A DNA stretch of 64,000 bases. Origin: Dinoroseobacter shibae DFL 12 = DSM 16493. GTDB lineage: Bacteria; Pseudomonadota; Alphaproteobacteria; Rhodobacterales; Rhodobacteraceae. This document shows, one piece after another, positions 9,263 to 19,243 of the stretch (position 1 is its first letter; every line of letters begins with the position of its first letter). The translations under genes and the position numbers were made by a program. The stretch spans positions 2,542,001-2,606,000 of the forward strand of contig NC_009952.1 of NCBI RefSeq assembly GCF_000018145.1, given 5' to 3'. The notes beneath the pieces were generated by a model, which was not told the origin of the DNA, made no database searches, and saw only the letters and a list, made by a program, of their open reading frames with translations.

Positions 9263-10924
9263 TCAGGCAACGTCCAGCAGGGCGCGCGCCGCGGCCCGGG
9301 CCGCGTCCGTGACCACGTCGCCGGACATCATCCGGGCGATCTCGTCCACGCGGTCCGGCGGGGCGAGCGGGACGACCCGGGACAGGGTCACATCCGCCTG
9401 CACGGTTTTCTCCACCCGCCAGTGGTGAGCCCCGAGCGCCGCGACCTGGGGCGAATGGGTGACGACCAGCACCTGCCCCGCCTCGGCCAGGGATTGCAGC
9501 CGCCGTCCCACCGCGTCGGCGGTGGCCCCGCCCACGCCCCGGTCGATCTCGTCAAAGATCAGGGTCAGCCCCTCGGTCCCGGCGGTCAGGCAGACCTTCA
9601 GCGCCAGCAGGAATCGCGACAGCTCCCCGCCCGAGGCGATCTTGTTGAGCGCCCCGGCGGGCGCGCCGGGGTTGGTGGCCACGCGGAAGGTCACCTGGTC
9701 GGCCCCGTCCGGGCCGGGGGCGGCGGGCGTGATCTCGGTGCCGAAGACCGCGCGCTCCATCTTCAGGGGGGCGAGCTCGTCGGCCATGGCGGCGTCGAGC
9801 CGCCCGGCCGCCGCGCGGCGCGCCGCGGTCAGGGCCCCGGCGGCGGCGGCATAGGCGGCCTCGGCCTCGGCAAGGGCCTGCTCCAGCCCCTGCAGCCGGT
9901 CGGCACCGGCATCGAGCGTGTTCAGCCGCGCGCGCAGAGTGTCGGCAAACCCGCCGAGATCGTCGGCGGCCACCCCGTGCTTGCGCGCCAGCCCGCGCAG
10001 GGCGAAGAGCCGCTCCTCGGTCCGCTCCAGCTCCAGCGGATCGACGCCCAGACCGTCGAGCGCGCGCTCTGTGCCGTCGGAGGCCTCGCCCAGCTCCACC
10101 AGCGCGCGCGACAACGCCCCGATGGGCGCGTCCAGCGCTCCGTCCGCCTCTGCCGCGACGCCTTCGAGCCAGCGGGTCGCATCCACCACGAGGGATTCCG
10201 CCCCGCCATCGGGCGCGATCAGTGCCTGCAGGGCGCGGGCCACGTCGGCGCGGATCTTCTCGGCGGCCTGCATCCGGCGGCGGGCGATGTCGAGCTCGGC
10301 TTCCTCGCCGGGCTGGGGGTCGAGCGCATCCAGCTCGCCCACCGCATGGCGCAGGAATTCCTCGTCCGCGGCGACAGCGGCGACCTCGGCCCGGGCGGTC
10401 TCCAGCGCGCTCTGGGCCGCGGCCCGGGCGCGCCAGGCCGATGCCACCTCGCGCCGCAACCGGTCATGACCGCCGAAATCATCCAGCAACGCCCGGTGCC
10501 CCTTGGGGTCGAGCAGCCCGCGATCGTCCTGCTGGCCGTGCAACTCGACCAGCACATCCGACAGGGCCCGCAGGACCGTGCCCGAACAGGCGCGGTCGTT
10601 CACATAGGCCGATTTGCGCCCCTCGCCCGTGTTCACCCGGCGCAGGATCAGCTCGCCCTCGGGGTCCGGAAAGCCCGCCGCGCGCAGCACGGCGAAGGCG
10701 GGATGGTCCGGGGCCAGGTCGAACACCGCCGTCACCTCCCCCTGGGCGGCGCCCTGGCGCACCAGGTCTGCGCGCCCGCGCCAGCCCAGCACGAAACCGA
10801 GCGCGTCGAGCAGGATCGACTTGCCCGCGCCGGTCTCGCCTGTCAGCACATTGAGCCCGGCCCGGAAATCCAGAACCAGATGGTCGATGATCAGGATGTC
10901 GCGAATGTCGAGCCGCGCCAGCAT
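9263..10924 (-). CDS. recN: DNA repair protein RecN
   Basis: 553 residues from the ATG at 10924 (MLARLDIRDILIIDHL), preceded by GAGGGGCAGGGG; an upstream in-frame start at 10984 would add 20 atypical residues. It is an SMC-like ATPase used in double-strand break repair: Walker A GETGAGKS around residue 31, a long coiled-coil middle rich in Ala/Glu/Arg, the signature GGELSRFLLALK and Walker B LTLIFDEIDRGVGG near residue 470. Length matches the family. It lies downstream of bamD on the same strand, the usual order bamD-recN in Rhodobacteraceae. Confidence 0.95.
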   Translation of the reverse strand: MLARLDIRDILIIDHLVLDFRAGLNVLTGETGAGKSILLDALGFVLGWRGRADLVRQGAAQGEVTAVFDLAPDHPAFAVLRAAGFPDPEGELILRRVNTGEGRKSAYVNDRACSGTVLRALSDVLVELHGQQDDRGLLDPKGHRALLDDFGGHDRLRREVASAWRARAAAQSALETARAEVAAVAADEEFLRHAVGELDALDPQPGEEAELDIARRRMQAAEKIRADVARALQALIAPDGGAESLVVDATRWLEGVAAEADGALDAPIGALSRALVELGEASDGTERALDGLGVDPLELERTEERLFALRGLARKHGVAADDLGGFADTLRARLNTLDAGADRLQGLEQALAEAEAAYAAAAGALTAARRAAAGRLDAAMADELAPLKMERAVFGTEITPAAPGPDGADQVTFRVATNPGAPAGALNKIASGGELSRFLLALKVCLTAGTEGLTLIFDEIDRGVGGATADAVGRRLQSLAEAGQVLVVTHSPQVAALGAHHWRVEKTVQADVTLSRVVPLAPPDRVDEIARMMSGDVVTDAARAAARALLDVA

Positions 10925-11012
10925 CCCCTGCCCCTCTATACGCCCATACACCTCTAGATGATGTGGCGCGTTTCCCCGCCCCACGCAAGCCCTGCCATGC
11001 CGCGCGGCAAAC

Positions 11013-11855
11013 TCAGAGCCAGGTGCCGCGCACCATCTGGCGGTAGATCGTGCTGAGCCAACCGGTTTCCTGCGCGTCCGGGGACAATCCGCGCTCGGTC
11101 AGCAACCGGAAGCTGTCCTCGTACCAATCGGTGGCCTGGTAGTTGAAGCCGAGGATCGCGCCGGCGGTCTGCGCCTCCCCCTCCAGCCCGAGCGACAGGT
11201 AGGCCTCCACCAGCCGGTGCAGCGCCTCGGGGGTGTGGGTCGTGGTCTGGAAATCCTCCACCACCACGCGGAAGCGGTTGATGGCGGCGGCGTAATGGCC
11301 GCGCTTGAGGTAATAGCGCCCGATCTCCATCTCCTTGGCGGCGAGATGGTTGAAGGCGAGGTCGAATTTCAGGATCGAGGACTTGGCATAGCTGCTCTCG
11401 GGATAGACCTCGATCACCGTGCGCAGGGCCTGCAATGCCTGGAAGGTCAAGCCCTGGTCGCGGCCCACATCGTCGATCTGGTCATAATAGCTGAGCGCCA
11501 GAAGGTATTGCGCATAGGCCGCGTCCTCATCGGCCGGGTAGAAATCGAGATAGCGCTGTGCCGCGGCACGGCTGCTCTCGTATTCGCGGTTCCGGTGATA
11601 GGTGAAGGCCTGCATGATCAGCGCGCGCTTTGCGAATTCGGAGAACGGATAAAGCCGCTCGACCTCGCCGAAATAACGCGCGGCCTCGTCGAGATTGTTG
11701 GCCTGCAATTCGAACTCGGCGCGGTTGAAGATCACGTCCGGGGGCGATTCCTCCAGGGCGGGGAATTCGGGTTGCTGGCTGCCGCAGGCGGCCAGGATCA
11801 CGGCCAGCCCCAGCGCCAGCATCCGGTTACGGAGGGTCCCCACGCGCGTCATCAT
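11013..11855 (-). CDS. bamD: Outer-membrane assembly lipoprotein BamD
   Basis: 280 residues starting at the tandem ATGs at 11855/11852; the longer reading to 11915 would place non-signal residues before the leader. The N-terminus is a lipoprotein signal, MLALGLAVILAAC, with the lipidated Cys at residue 24. The mature part is a run of TPR-like helices beginning PDVIFNRAEFELQANNLDEAARYFGEVERLYPFSEFAKRA, characteristic of BamD/ComL. It is the essential lipoprotein of the BAM complex, anchored to the inner leaflet of the outer membrane. Downstream of lpxC and upstream of recN, all on minus. Confidence 0.95.
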   Translation of the reverse strand: MMTRVGTLRNRMLALGLAVILAACGSQQPEFPALEESPPDVIFNRAEFELQANNLDEAARYFGEVERLYPFSEFAKRALIMQAFTYHRNREYESSRAAAQRYLDFYPADEDAAYAQYLLALSYYDQIDDVGRDQGLTFQALQALRTVIEVYPESSYAKSSILKFDLAFNHLAAKEMEIGRYYLKRGHYAAAINRFRVVVEDFQTTTHTPEALHRLVEAYLSLGLEGEAQTAGAILGFNYQATDWYEDSFRLLTERGLSPDAQETGWLSTIYRQMVRGTWL

Positions 11856-11953
11856 GTCCCCGGTCTTGTCTGCACACGGCCGGATCCCATGACCCGCCCG
11901 GGCGGTGTTTAGCACGTTTGCCGGAAGTTAAAAACGGAGATTGCGCCGCGGCC

Positions 11954-12874
11954 TCAGGCCACCAGGCGCAGGTCCGTGCGATGCAGGCCCGAGCCCGGCA
12001 GGCGCGCGGCCATGGCGCGGCTGCAGGTCTCGACCACATAGCTGCTCGGGTCCGCGAAAAGCGCCCGCAGGAGCGTGTTGGTCATGGTGTGGCCGGCCCG
12101 TTCGCCGGTGTAGCGCCCGAAGATCGGCGCGCCGGCCAACGCCAGGTCGCCCACCGCGTCGAGCATCTTGTGGCGGACCGCCTCGTCCGGGTGGCGGAAG
12201 CCGCCGGGGCTGAGCACGCGCGCGCCGTCGACCACGACCGCGTTGTCATAGGTGCCGCCGAGGGCGAGGCCCTGGGCATGCATCGCGTCCACGTCCGACT
12301 GGCGGCAGAAGGTGCGGCTGTCGCACAGCTCCCGCACGAAGGTGCCGTTGGCCATGGACAGGCGCTTGGACTGGTCGCCGATGGCGCTGTCGACGAAATC
12401 GATGTGAAAGCGCAGCTCGAAACCGGGCGCCGGGTCGAGCCGGGCCATGGCAAGGCCATCGCGGACCTCGACCGGTTTGAGGATGCGCAGCAGGCGGCTC
12501 GGCTCGGACAGATCGCGGATGCCCGCGGCGAGGAAGCCTGCGACAAACTCGGCGGAGCTGCCGTCGAGGATCGGTACTTCGGGGCCGTTCAACTCGATCA
12601 GCGCATTGTAGATGCCGCAGCCCGACAGGGCGGCCATCACATGCTCCACGGTGGAGACGGTCATGCCCGCGTCGTTGCGCAGCTTGGTGCAGAGCGGTGT
12701 GCGGTCTACCTGGTCCCAGCGCGCGGCGACGAAATTGTCGCCCGCCAGCACATCGGTGCGCTTGAACCAGATCCCGTATTCTGCCGAGGCCGGGTGTACG
12801 ACCATGCGTACGGGTGCGCCGCTATGGAGCCCTACGCCTTCGAAGACGACCTTGGATTTGAGCGTTTTCTGCAC
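11954..12874 (-). CDS. lpxC: UDP-3-O-acyl-N-acetylglucosamine deacetylase
   Basis: 306 residues of the zinc deacetylase that commits UDP-acyl-GlcNAc to lipid A synthesis. The zinc ligands are visible: His in STVEHVMAALSG (about residue 78) and the HKMLDAVGDLALAG segment (about residue 237) with His and Asp. The catalytic-side GHTMTNTLLRAL follows. LHSGAPVRM and ELNGPEVPILDGSSAEF are further family signatures. It sits between ftsZ and bamD but is separated from ftsZ by a strong terminator, so it has its own promoter in the 219-bp gap. Confidence 0.95.
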   Translation of the reverse strand: MQKTLKSKVVFEGVGLHSGAPVRMVVHPASAEYGIWFKRTDVLAGDNFVAARWDQVDRTPLCTKLRNDAGMTVSTVEHVMAALSGCGIYNALIELNGPEVPILDGSSAEFVAGFLAAGIRDLSEPSRLLRILKPVEVRDGLAMARLDPAPGFELRFHIDFVDSAIGDQSKRLSMANGTFVRELCDSRTFCRQSDVDAMHAQGLALGGTYDNAVVVDGARVLSPGGFRHPDEAVRHKMLDAVGDLALAGAPIFGRYTGERAGHTMTNTLLRALFADPSSYVVETCSRAMAARLPGSGLHRTDLRLVA

Positions 12875-13044
12875 GTCACCACCTCATATACGCGACGGTT
12901 TTCCCGCCGTTATGAGGGTATTAAGTCAGCAATCGCGATGATCTCAACTCAATCTTTGCAACGGTGTGAAACATAGAAAATCGGGCTCGGCGGAACTTCG
13001 CCTGATTCAGGGGGGTCTGTGGGCAACCTTTTGTTATCAGGCAC

Positions 13045-13068
13045 AAAAAAGCCGCCCTGAGGCGGCTT
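13045..13068 (-). terminator. Rho-independent terminator of ftsZ
   Basis: Read on the minus strand, an 8-bp perfect stem (AAGCCGCC 13049-13056 with GGCGGCTT 13061-13068, loop 4 nt) is followed by a run of six T (complement of A at 13045-13050). It starts 25 bp after the ftsZ stop codon and isolates ftsZ from lpxC. Confidence 0.88.
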
Positions 13069-13093
13069 CCCTGTGCATTTTTCGTGACCAAAC

Positions 13094-14689
13094 CTAGTTG
13101 GCCTGACGCCGCAGGAAGGCGGGGATCTCGACCTTTTCGTGGTCCGGGTCGACCATTTGCGGTTCGCTCACGGGGCTGGGGCGGCGGGCCTGCGGGCTGG
13201 CCGCGTGGCCGTGATCGGCCGCCTGGCCGGTCATGCGGTTGATCAGGGAATTGATCCCGAAGCCGCGTTTTTCCGCCCCCTCCCCCGGGTCTGCCGGCGC
13301 GCGCGACGGCGCGGCCCCGACCGATTTGGTGGAGTTCACCGCCGTGCGCAGGCGCGCGAGGGTCTCGGGGGTCGGCGTGCCGGGCTTGCGCGGCTGGGGG
13401 GCGACGAACTCGGACGCGGGCGAGCCCGGCTCGAACCCGTTGGGGTCATAGGCATCGGGCTGGGCGCGGAAGGTTTCGACCTTCCGGCTCTCGGCGGTGG
13501 CGAAGAGATCCTCCTCGACCGGCTCCTCGGCGGGGGCGCGCTGCGCGACCTCCTGGAGGCGGGAGGGGGCCTCTTGCGGCTCCGGCGCGGCCTCGACCGC
13601 GGCGACCTCGGGCTGATAGACCGGCTCCGGCGTCTCGTCGGCCGGCTCGGCCGCGAAGCTCGATGCCGGGGTGAGCGGCTCGGACATCCGGCGGCGCGGC
13701 GTCGGCACGTCCTGCTGGGCCTCGACGGCGTCGATCCCCGTGGCCACCACGGAGACGCGCATCGCCCCTTCCATGGAGGTGTCGAGCGTCGAGCCGACGA
13801 TGATGTTGGCTTCCGGGTCCACCTCTTCGCGGATCCGGTTCGCGGCCTCGTCCAGCTCGAACAGGGTCAGGTCGTAGCCGCCGGTGATGTTGATCAGGAC
13901 GCCCTTGGCGCCACGCAGGCTGATCTCGTCCAGCAGCGGGTTGGCGATCGCCTTCTCCGCGGCCTGGGTCGCGCGATCCTCGCCAGTGGCCTCGCCGGTG
14001 CCCATCATCGCCTTGCCCATCTCGTCCATCACGGCGCGCACATCCGCGAAGTCGAGGTTGATGAGACCCGGCTGCACCATCAGGTCGGTCACCCCCTTGA
14101 CGCCCTGGTAGAGCACGTCATCGGCCATCGAGAACGCCTCGGTGAAGGTCGTCTTCTCATTGGCCAACCGGAACAGGTTCTGGTTGGGGATGATGATCAG
14201 GGTATCGACCACCTTTTGCAGGATCTCGACGCCTTCCTCGGCCTGGCGCATCCGCTTGGCGCCTTCGAACTGGAAGGGTTTGGTGACCACGCCGACGGTC
14301 AGAACACCCAGCTCCCGCGCCGCCTGCGCGATGATCGGGGCAGCACCCGTGCCGGTGCCGCCGCCCATGCCCGCGGTGATGAAGCACATATGCGCGCCCG
14401 CGAGGTGATCGACGATTTCCTCGATGCTCTCTTCGGCGGCGGCCGCGCCCACGCTGGGCCGCGCACCGGCGCCAAGCCCTTCGGTCACTTTCGCGCCGAT
14501 CTGGATTTTGGCCGGGGCGTTGGAGCCCTGCAGCGCCTGGCTGTCGGTGTTCGCAATGACGAATTCCACGCCATCGAGCTGCTTGTCGATCATGTTGTCC
14601 ACGGCGTTTCCGCCGGCGCCGCCGACACCGAAGACGGTGATCCGGGGCTTGAGTTCGTTATGCTCTGGCATGGTGAGGTTCAATGTCAT
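13094..14689 (-). CDS. ftsZ: Cell division protein FtsZ
   Basis: 531 residues. It is the tubulin-like GTPase of the Z ring: [13 protein letters not shown] at the nucleotide site, the [10 protein letters not shown] signature around residue 110, and the T7-loop [17 protein letters not shown] around residue 210. After residue about 320 there is a long Pro/Glu/Ala-rich linker of roughly 190 residues. It ends in the conserved tail [14 protein letters not shown] that binds FtsA and other partners. The long linker is typical of alphaproteobacteria. The 424-bp gap upstream and the terminator downstream suggest separate transcription from ftsQA. A CtrA-like site lies 36 bp upstream of the start codon. 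Confidence 0.97.
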   Translation of the reverse strand: MTLNLTMPEHNELKPRITVFGVGGAGGNAVDNMIDKQLDGVEFVIANTDSQALQGSNAPAKIQIGAKVTEGLGAGARPSVGAAAAEESIEEIVDHLAGAHMCFITAGMGGGTGTGAAPIIAQAARELGVLTVGVVTKPFQFEGAKRMRQAEEGVEILQKVVDTLIIIPNQNLFRLANEKTTFTEAFSMADDVLYQGVKGVTDLMVQPGLINLDFADVRAVMDEMGKAMMGTGEATGEDRATQAAEKAIANPLLDEISLRGAKGVLINITGGYDLTLFELDEAANRIREEVDPEANIIVGSTLDTSMEGAMRVSVVATGIDAVEAQQDVPTPRRRMSEPLTPASSFAAEPADETPEPVYQPEVAAVEAAPEPQEAPSRLQEVAQRAPAEEPVEEDLFATAESRKVETFRAQPDAYDPNGFEPGSPASEFVAPQPRKPGTPTPETLARLRTAVNSTKSVGAAPSRAPADPGEGAEKRGFGINSLINRMTGQAADHGHAASPQARRPSPVSEPQMVDPDHEKVEIPAFLRRQAN

Positions 14690-15113
14690 GAAAAGGGTCC
14701 GCCTGCTCTTGGTTATCGCCGCAGGGTTAAGGGCGCGTTAACCCCATCCGCGACTGTATTAGCCCCGGATATTAGACGCTCGCGGCCTTTGCGTCACCCA
14801 AAAACAACGCTTCAGACACAAAATCTGCGCGTAATCTTGCAATTTTCCGCTGAGTCTCGGTGGCGGCGCAAGCTGTTGCGGTCGGGCGCGCTCATGCATC
14901 TAGGCGGACGCACTCGGTCACGAATGGCCCGGCCCTGCCGCGCGGATATCGCGGCGTATTCTCAGTGTTTGCGGGTGACTGCTCGGCCCCCCGGCGCGTC
15001 GTGGTTCGACGTCTGCGATCAGGATACGCCAAAAGCCCCGCGGCGTCACGCGTTCGACGCGGAAAAACGCCGCGGTGGGCGGATTTTTTGCGCGATTCGA
15101 CGGGGCGCGCGGC
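14690..15113. other. 424-bp ftsA-ftsZ intergenic region
   Basis: No supportable gene lies here; open frames crossing it have no motif and overlap ftsA or ftsZ antisense. It should contain the ftsZ promoter. The only clear motif is the TTAA-N7-TTAAC element at 14727-14742. The rest is GC-rich with no clean terminator for ftsA. Confidence 0.6.
14725..14743. promoter_or_regulatory. CtrA-like binding site upstream of ftsZ
   Basis: TTAA (14727-14730), seven bases, TTAAC (14738-14742): an exact match to the alphaproteobacterial CtrA consensus TTAA-N7-TTAAC, flanked symmetrically as GGTTAA...TTAACC. It lies 36 bp before the ftsZ start codon. In Caulobacter, CtrA directly represses ftsZ; a role here is inference. 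Confidence 0.5.
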
Positions 15114-16451
15114 CTACCAGTTGTCGCGCACCCAGCGGACCGCGCGCTTGAGTGATCGGGCCGGGTAGCGGTCATGGGGCATCTCGAAATCCCACCATTC
15201 GTCCTGGGGATGTGCGGCATGCAGGCACAGCCCCACCACCGAAGCGAATTCCGGCCCCGAGGTCGATTGCGGCAACCCGCGCACCCGCAGGGGTCGGCCC
15301 ACGCGCACCTGGGGCCCGAGTATCTTGGCCGCCAATCCGTCGAGGCCCTGCAACTGGCTGCCGCCGCCGGTGAGCACGATCTGCTGGCTGGGCAGCTGGT
15401 CGAACCCCGCCCCCACCAGCCGGTCGCGCACGTCTTCGAGGATCTCCTCCACCCGGGGGCGGATGATCCCGATCAGCTCCGACCGGCTGACCGTGCGACG
15501 GTCATGTTCCCAATCGCCGGTCTCGGAGGTGATCTCTATCTGCTCGCGGTCATCCATGCCCGTGGCCAGAACCCCGCCATAGATCGTCTTGATCCGCTCG
15601 GCGAAGGCGTGCGGCACGGACAGGCCCTTGGAGATGTCGGAGGTGATGTGATCGCCGCCCAGGCGCACGCTGTCGGCATAGATCATGTGTTTCTTGAGAA
15701 AGATCGACACGCCGGAGCTGCCCGCGCCCAGGTCGATGCAGGCGGCGCCCAATTCGCGCTCGTCCTCGACCAGGGCCGAGACGCCGGAGACATAGGAGGA
15801 CGACGCCAGGCCCGCGAGTTCGAGATCGCAGCGCTTGACCGCATAGAGAAGGTTCTGGATCGCGGTCTGCTGCACGGTCAGGACATGCATGTCCGCCACC
15901 AGCCGCTTGCCGATCTGGCCGCGCGGGTCGTTCAGGCCCGACCGATGATCCAGCGCGAAATTCACCGGCTGGGCATGGAGCACCTCGCGCCCCTCGCCGA
16001 AATCGGGCAGGTCGCAGCGCGCCAGCACCTGGGCGATGTCCTGCTCGGACACGGCCTCGCCCGCGACCTCCACCTGCCCCGACACCCCGTAGGAACGCGG
16101 CTCGGCGCCGGAGAAACTGGCGATGACGTGATCGACCCGGACCTGCGCCATTTTCTGGGCACCTTGCAGGGCGGTGCGGATCGCGCGCTCGGCCTCCACC
16201 ATGCCGTCGATCTCGCCGAAGCGGATGCCGCGCGACCGGGTCGCGGCGGCGCCGATCACCCGGAACCGGGACTGGCCCGCCATGGTGCCCACGCCGTCGG
16301 CCTCATGCTCGGGCGCGGGGCCGTCGAATTTCAGCACCAGGCAGGCCACCTTGTTCGTGCCGATGTCCAACACGGCCACCACCCCGCGCTGCATCGCGGC
16401 CTGCCGCATGTTCCGCATGGCCCGCTGGGCCGAATAAAGGTCCTTCATCAT
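15114..16451 (-). CDS. ftsA: Cell division protein FtsA
   Basis: 445 residues of the actin-like membrane tether for FtsZ. Phosphate-1 motif VLDIGTNKVACLVLKF is at residues about 27-42; ACIDLGAGSSGVSIF (phosphate-2) is around residue 230; IVLTGGGSQLQGLDGLA (adenosine motif) is around 360. The C-terminus PARSLKRAVRWVRDNW is a basic amphipathic helix that fits the membrane-targeting sequence. The ATG overlaps the ftsQ stop by four bases, indicating translational coupling. Confidence 0.96.
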   Translation of the reverse strand: MMKDLYSAQRAMRNMRQAAMQRGVVAVLDIGTNKVACLVLKFDGPAPEHEADGVGTMAGQSRFRVIGAAATRSRGIRFGEIDGMVEAERAIRTALQGAQKMAQVRVDHVIASFSGAEPRSYGVSGQVEVAGEAVSEQDIAQVLARCDLPDFGEGREVLHAQPVNFALDHRSGLNDPRGQIGKRLVADMHVLTVQQTAIQNLLYAVKRCDLELAGLASSSYVSGVSALVEDERELGAACIDLGAGSSGVSIFLKKHMIYADSVRLGGDHITSDISKGLSVPHAFAERIKTIYGGVLATGMDDREQIEITSETGDWEHDRRTVSRSELIGIIRPRVEEILEDVRDRLVGAGFDQLPSQQIVLTGGGSQLQGLDGLAAKILGPQVRVGRPLRVRGLPQSTSGPEFASVVGLCLHAAHPQDEWWDFEMPHDRYPARSLKRAVRWVRDNW

Positions 16452-17341
16452 TCGATCCTGTCGTTGGTGAGACCACGAATGGTCCAGAGCGCATCGAGCG
16501 CATCGGGGTTGAGCCGCACGGTCGGGCGGTCCGGAAGCCGCATGTCGACCACGGAAATGTCGCGCGCAAAGAGGTCTTCGGCCTGGTCAAGCTCGATCAC
16601 CCGGGCGAGGGCCAGTTCGGCCTCCCGCTCGGGCAGCAGGATGCGCTGGCCCTCGGTCAGCACCACGTCCCAGCGCCGCTCGCCCATCCGTTGCAGACCG
16701 ATGATCCGCGGGGCGAGCTCTTCGGCCACCTCCAGCAGGCGCAGCGCCTCGGCCACCGCCCGGTTGCCGCCCGGGCCCGCCACCAGCGGCAGGGCGGCAT
16801 GGGCCGCGCGGGATTCGATGGGCCCGACCCGGTGACCCTCGGCATCGAGGATCTCCAGCGTCTGGCGGGTCTGCCAGACCACCGCCGGCGTGCGTTCGAC
16901 GATCTCGATGGCGAGGATGCCCGCGGCCTGGATCGACAGGTCGACCTCGGCCACCGCGTCAAGCTCGCCGATGATCCGGTCCATCGCCTCGAGGTCCAGC
17001 GCGAAGGAGCTGACGGGGAAGTCGATGGGCACCACCTCGTGGATGTCCTCGATCAGTTCGGTGGAGGCGCCGGAGACCGACATGGCGTTGACCATGAATT
17101 CCGGGCGCTGCTCGATCTGGGTGCGCAGGGCGATGGTCTGGGCCACCAGCTCGTCGCGCAACTCCTGGTTCTGCAGCAGCCAGCCCACCCCGAAGGCCAG
17201 GACGAAGGCGGGCAGGCCGACCCGGATCAGCGCATGAAAAAGCGGCGTGAGCAGCAACCGCTGCACCCGGTAGCTGAGCCGCGAGGGCGCGGGGTCGGGG
17301 CGCGCCTGCGCGGTGCGGCGCCGGAAGCTCAACGGTCGCAT
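16448..17341 (-). CDS. ftsQ: Cell division protein FtsQ
   Basis: 297 residues: a basic cytosolic N-terminus, one membrane helix (LIRVGLPAFVLAFGVGWLL, about residues 39-57), then a POTRA domain (MVNAMSVSGASTELIEDI...) and the FtsQ beta domain (AVVWQTRQTLEILDAEGHRVGP). It is the bitopic scaffold of the FtsQLB divisome module. It overlaps ftsA (4 bp) and ddl (13 bp), consistent with one ddl-ftsQ-ftsA operon. Confidence 0.94.
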   Translation of the reverse strand: MRPLSFRRRTAQARPDPAPSRLSYRVQRLLLTPLFHALIRVGLPAFVLAFGVGWLLQNQELRDELVAQTIALRTQIEQRPEFMVNAMSVSGASTELIEDIHEVVPIDFPVSSFALDLEAMDRIIGELDAVAEVDLSIQAAGILAIEIVERTPAVVWQTRQTLEILDAEGHRVGPIESRAAHAALPLVAGPGGNRAVAEALRLLEVAEELAPRIIGLQRMGERRWDVVLTEGQRILLPEREAELALARVIELDQAEDLFARDISVVDMRLPDRPTVRLNPDALDALWTIRGLTNDRIE

Positions 17342-18255
17342 GAGGCGTCCTCCACGATCCAGCGGCAGAGCGCGCCGAAGCCCAGCCCCACATGCTGCGC
17401 CTGTTCGGGGGTCAGGGAGGTGGGCGTCATCCCCGGCTGGGTGTTGGTCTCCAGCAGGGCCAGCCCATCGAGGCTGCGGCGCGGATCCCAGCGGAAATCG
17501 GTGCGCGAGATCCCGCGGCAGCCGAGTACCCGGTGCGCGGTCTCGGCATGGGCCATGCAGGCGTCGTAGACATCCCCGGGCACCTCGGCCGGCAATACAT
17601 GGCGCGACCCGCCGGGGACGTATTTCGCGTCGTAATCGTACCAGCCCTCGGTCACGATATCGGTGACACAGAGCGCGCGGTCCCCCTGCACGGTCACGGT
17701 CAGCTCCCGCCCGGGCACGAAGGCCTCCACCATCAGCGTGTCGGGCAGGTCGTCCGCCAGCTCCGGCGCGGCCTCCGCCCCCTCGGGCACCAGGTACACC
17801 CCGACGGACGAGCCCTCATTATAGGGTTTGATCACGTAAGGCGGCGGCATCACGTGGCGCGCGGCGATCTGCGCCCTGGTGAAAAGCCCGCTCGTGGCGA
17901 TCGGCAGCCCGGCCGCCGCATAGGCGGCCTTGGTGCGTTCCTTGTCCATCGCCAGGGCCGAGGCCAGCACGCCCGAATGGGTATAGGGGATGCGCAGCCA
18001 TTCCAGCAGGCCCTGCACGCAGCCATCCTCCCCCCAGCGGCCATGGAGCGCGTTGAACACCACGTCCGGGCGCAGATCTTCGAGCCGCGCGGCCAGGTCC
18101 GGACCCGCATCGAGGTCGATCACCTCGAACCCCTCTGCCCGGAGCGCAGCCCCGCATTCGCGTCCCGACGACAGGGACACGGCGCGTTCCGACGAGGTAC
18201 CGCCCATCATCATGGCCACCTTGGGGGATGCCTTGCTCGACACGTCCCGCCTCAT
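17329..18255 (-). CDS. ddl: D-alanine--D-alanine ligase
   Basis: 308 residues with the ATP-grasp fold. N-terminal MMMGGTSSERAVSLSSG is the substrate-binding P-loop region with the conserved Glu and Ser. HGRWGEDGCVQGLLEW and the ATP-binding PYVIKPYNEGSSVGVYLV follow, and the metal-binding ALLETNTQPGMTPTSL lies near the C-terminus. It makes the D-Ala-D-Ala dipeptide for peptidoglycan. Its last 13 bp overlap ftsQ. Confidence 0.96.
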   Translation of the reverse strand: MRRDVSSKASPKVAMMMGGTSSERAVSLSSGRECGAALRAEGFEVIDLDAGPDLAARLEDLRPDVVFNALHGRWGEDGCVQGLLEWLRIPYTHSGVLASALAMDKERTKAAYAAAGLPIATSGLFTRAQIAARHVMPPPYVIKPYNEGSSVGVYLVPEGAEAAPELADDLPDTLMVEAFVPGRELTVTVQGDRALCVTDIVTEGWYDYDAKYVPGGSRHVLPAEVPGDVYDACMAHAETAHRVLGCRGISRTDFRWDPRRSLDGLALLETNTQPGMTPTSLTPEQAQHVGLGFGALCRWIVEDASCDR

Positions 18256-18319
18256 GTTTTCTCCGGGACTCTTTCGGACCCGGTTGCTGCTCGGTCCCCG
18301 GCCCGTCTGACGCAGGCGA

Positions 18320-19243
18320 TTATGCGGGGGGCGTCCGCCCGGGCTGGCCGATGCGGATCACTTCCCAGTGTAGCGAATGGCCCGTGGCTTGGAAAACCTT
18401 TTTTCGCACTTCCTCGCCGAGGGATTCCAGCTCGGCGGCAGTGGCGCCCCCGGTATTGACGAGGAAGTTCGGATGCTTGGGCGACATCTGCGCCGCGCCG
18501 CGCATGGCACCGCGCATTCCCGCCGCGTCGATCACCGCCCAGGCCTTGGCCTCGTGGGTGTCGTCCGCGCGCCCGGTGGAGCTGAACCCGGCCGGGTTGC
18601 GGAAGGTCGACCCGGCGGTGCGGTCTTTGGTGGGCTGTGTCGCCTCGCGCTTGGCCAGCTGGTCGGCCATGCGCGCCTCCAGCGCCTCCGGCGCGCCCGG
18701 CGGGCCTTCCATCACCACCTCCGTGATCACCGTGCCCGGGGGCAGATCGCTCTGCCGGTAGCGGAAATTCAGGTCCTCGCGCGTCAGGGTGATCGCCTCC
18801 CCCGCCCGGGTGAGCGCGGTGGCCTCGACGAAGACATCCGCCATGTAGGTGCCGTAGCAGCCCGCGTTCATCGCCACGGCCCCGCCGATCGTGCCCGGAA
18901 TGGTGCGCAGGAAGGTCAGGTCCACCCCCGCGGCGGCCGCCTTGCGCGCGACATGGGCATCGAGCGCGGCCGCCCCGGCCCGCACCCGGGTGCCGTCGAT
19001 CCGGATCCCGTTGAACCCCCGGCCCAGCCGGATCACCGCCGCGCGCAGCCCGCCGTCGCGCACGATCAGGTTGGACCCCACCCCCATCACGAAAACGGGC
19101 CGCGCGAGGTCCGCGCGCAGGAAAGCCGCGAGGTCGTCGGCATCCGCAGGCTGGAAAAACAGGTCCGCAGGCCCGCCCACGCGCAGCCATGTCAGGTCCG
19201 CCAATGGGCGGTTCTCGGTCAGCGTGCCGCGCAGGTCGGTCAC
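18320..19243 (-). CDS. murB: UDP-N-acetylenolpyruvoylglucosamine reductase
   Basis: 307 residues from a GTG at 19243 ([24 protein letters not shown]). A longer frame to 19345 runs through the preceding DUF2484 gene and is not credible. The GTG overlaps the DUF2484 stop as GTGA and is preceded by a G-rich stretch. FAD/NADPH enzyme: [26 protein letters not shown], the [19 protein letters not shown] signature, and AGSTFRNP with the catalytic Ser. Transcribed between DUF2484 and ddl. Confidence 0.95.
   Translation of the reverse strand: MTDLRGTLTENRPLADLTWLRVGGPADLFFQPADADDLAAFLRADLARPVFVMGVGSNLIVRDGGLRAAVIRLGRGFNGIRIDGTRVRAGAAALDAHVARKAAAAGVDLTFLRTIPGTIGGAVAMNAGCYGTYMADVFVEATALTRAGEAITLTREDLNFRYRQSDLPPGTVITEVVMEGPPGAPEALEARMADQLAKREATQPTKDRTAGSTFRNPAGFSSTGRADDTHEAKAWAVIDAAGMRGAMRGAAQMSPKHPNFLVNTGGATAAELESLGEEVRKKVFQATGHSLHWEVIRIGQPGRTPPA

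Noticed and set aside
8099-10957. A plus-strand open frame of about 950 codons antisense to the ClC gene and recN
   Set aside because: The GC-rich third-codon pattern of the real minus-strand genes keeps the antisense frame open. Its translation is Gly/His/Arg/Gln-rich with no motif, and it crosses two well-supported genes.
13139-15151. A plus-strand open frame of 670 codons antisense to ftsZ
   Set aside because: Same shadow effect. ftsZ on the minus strand carries every diagnostic motif; the antisense translation has low-complexity Gly/Arg/His composition.
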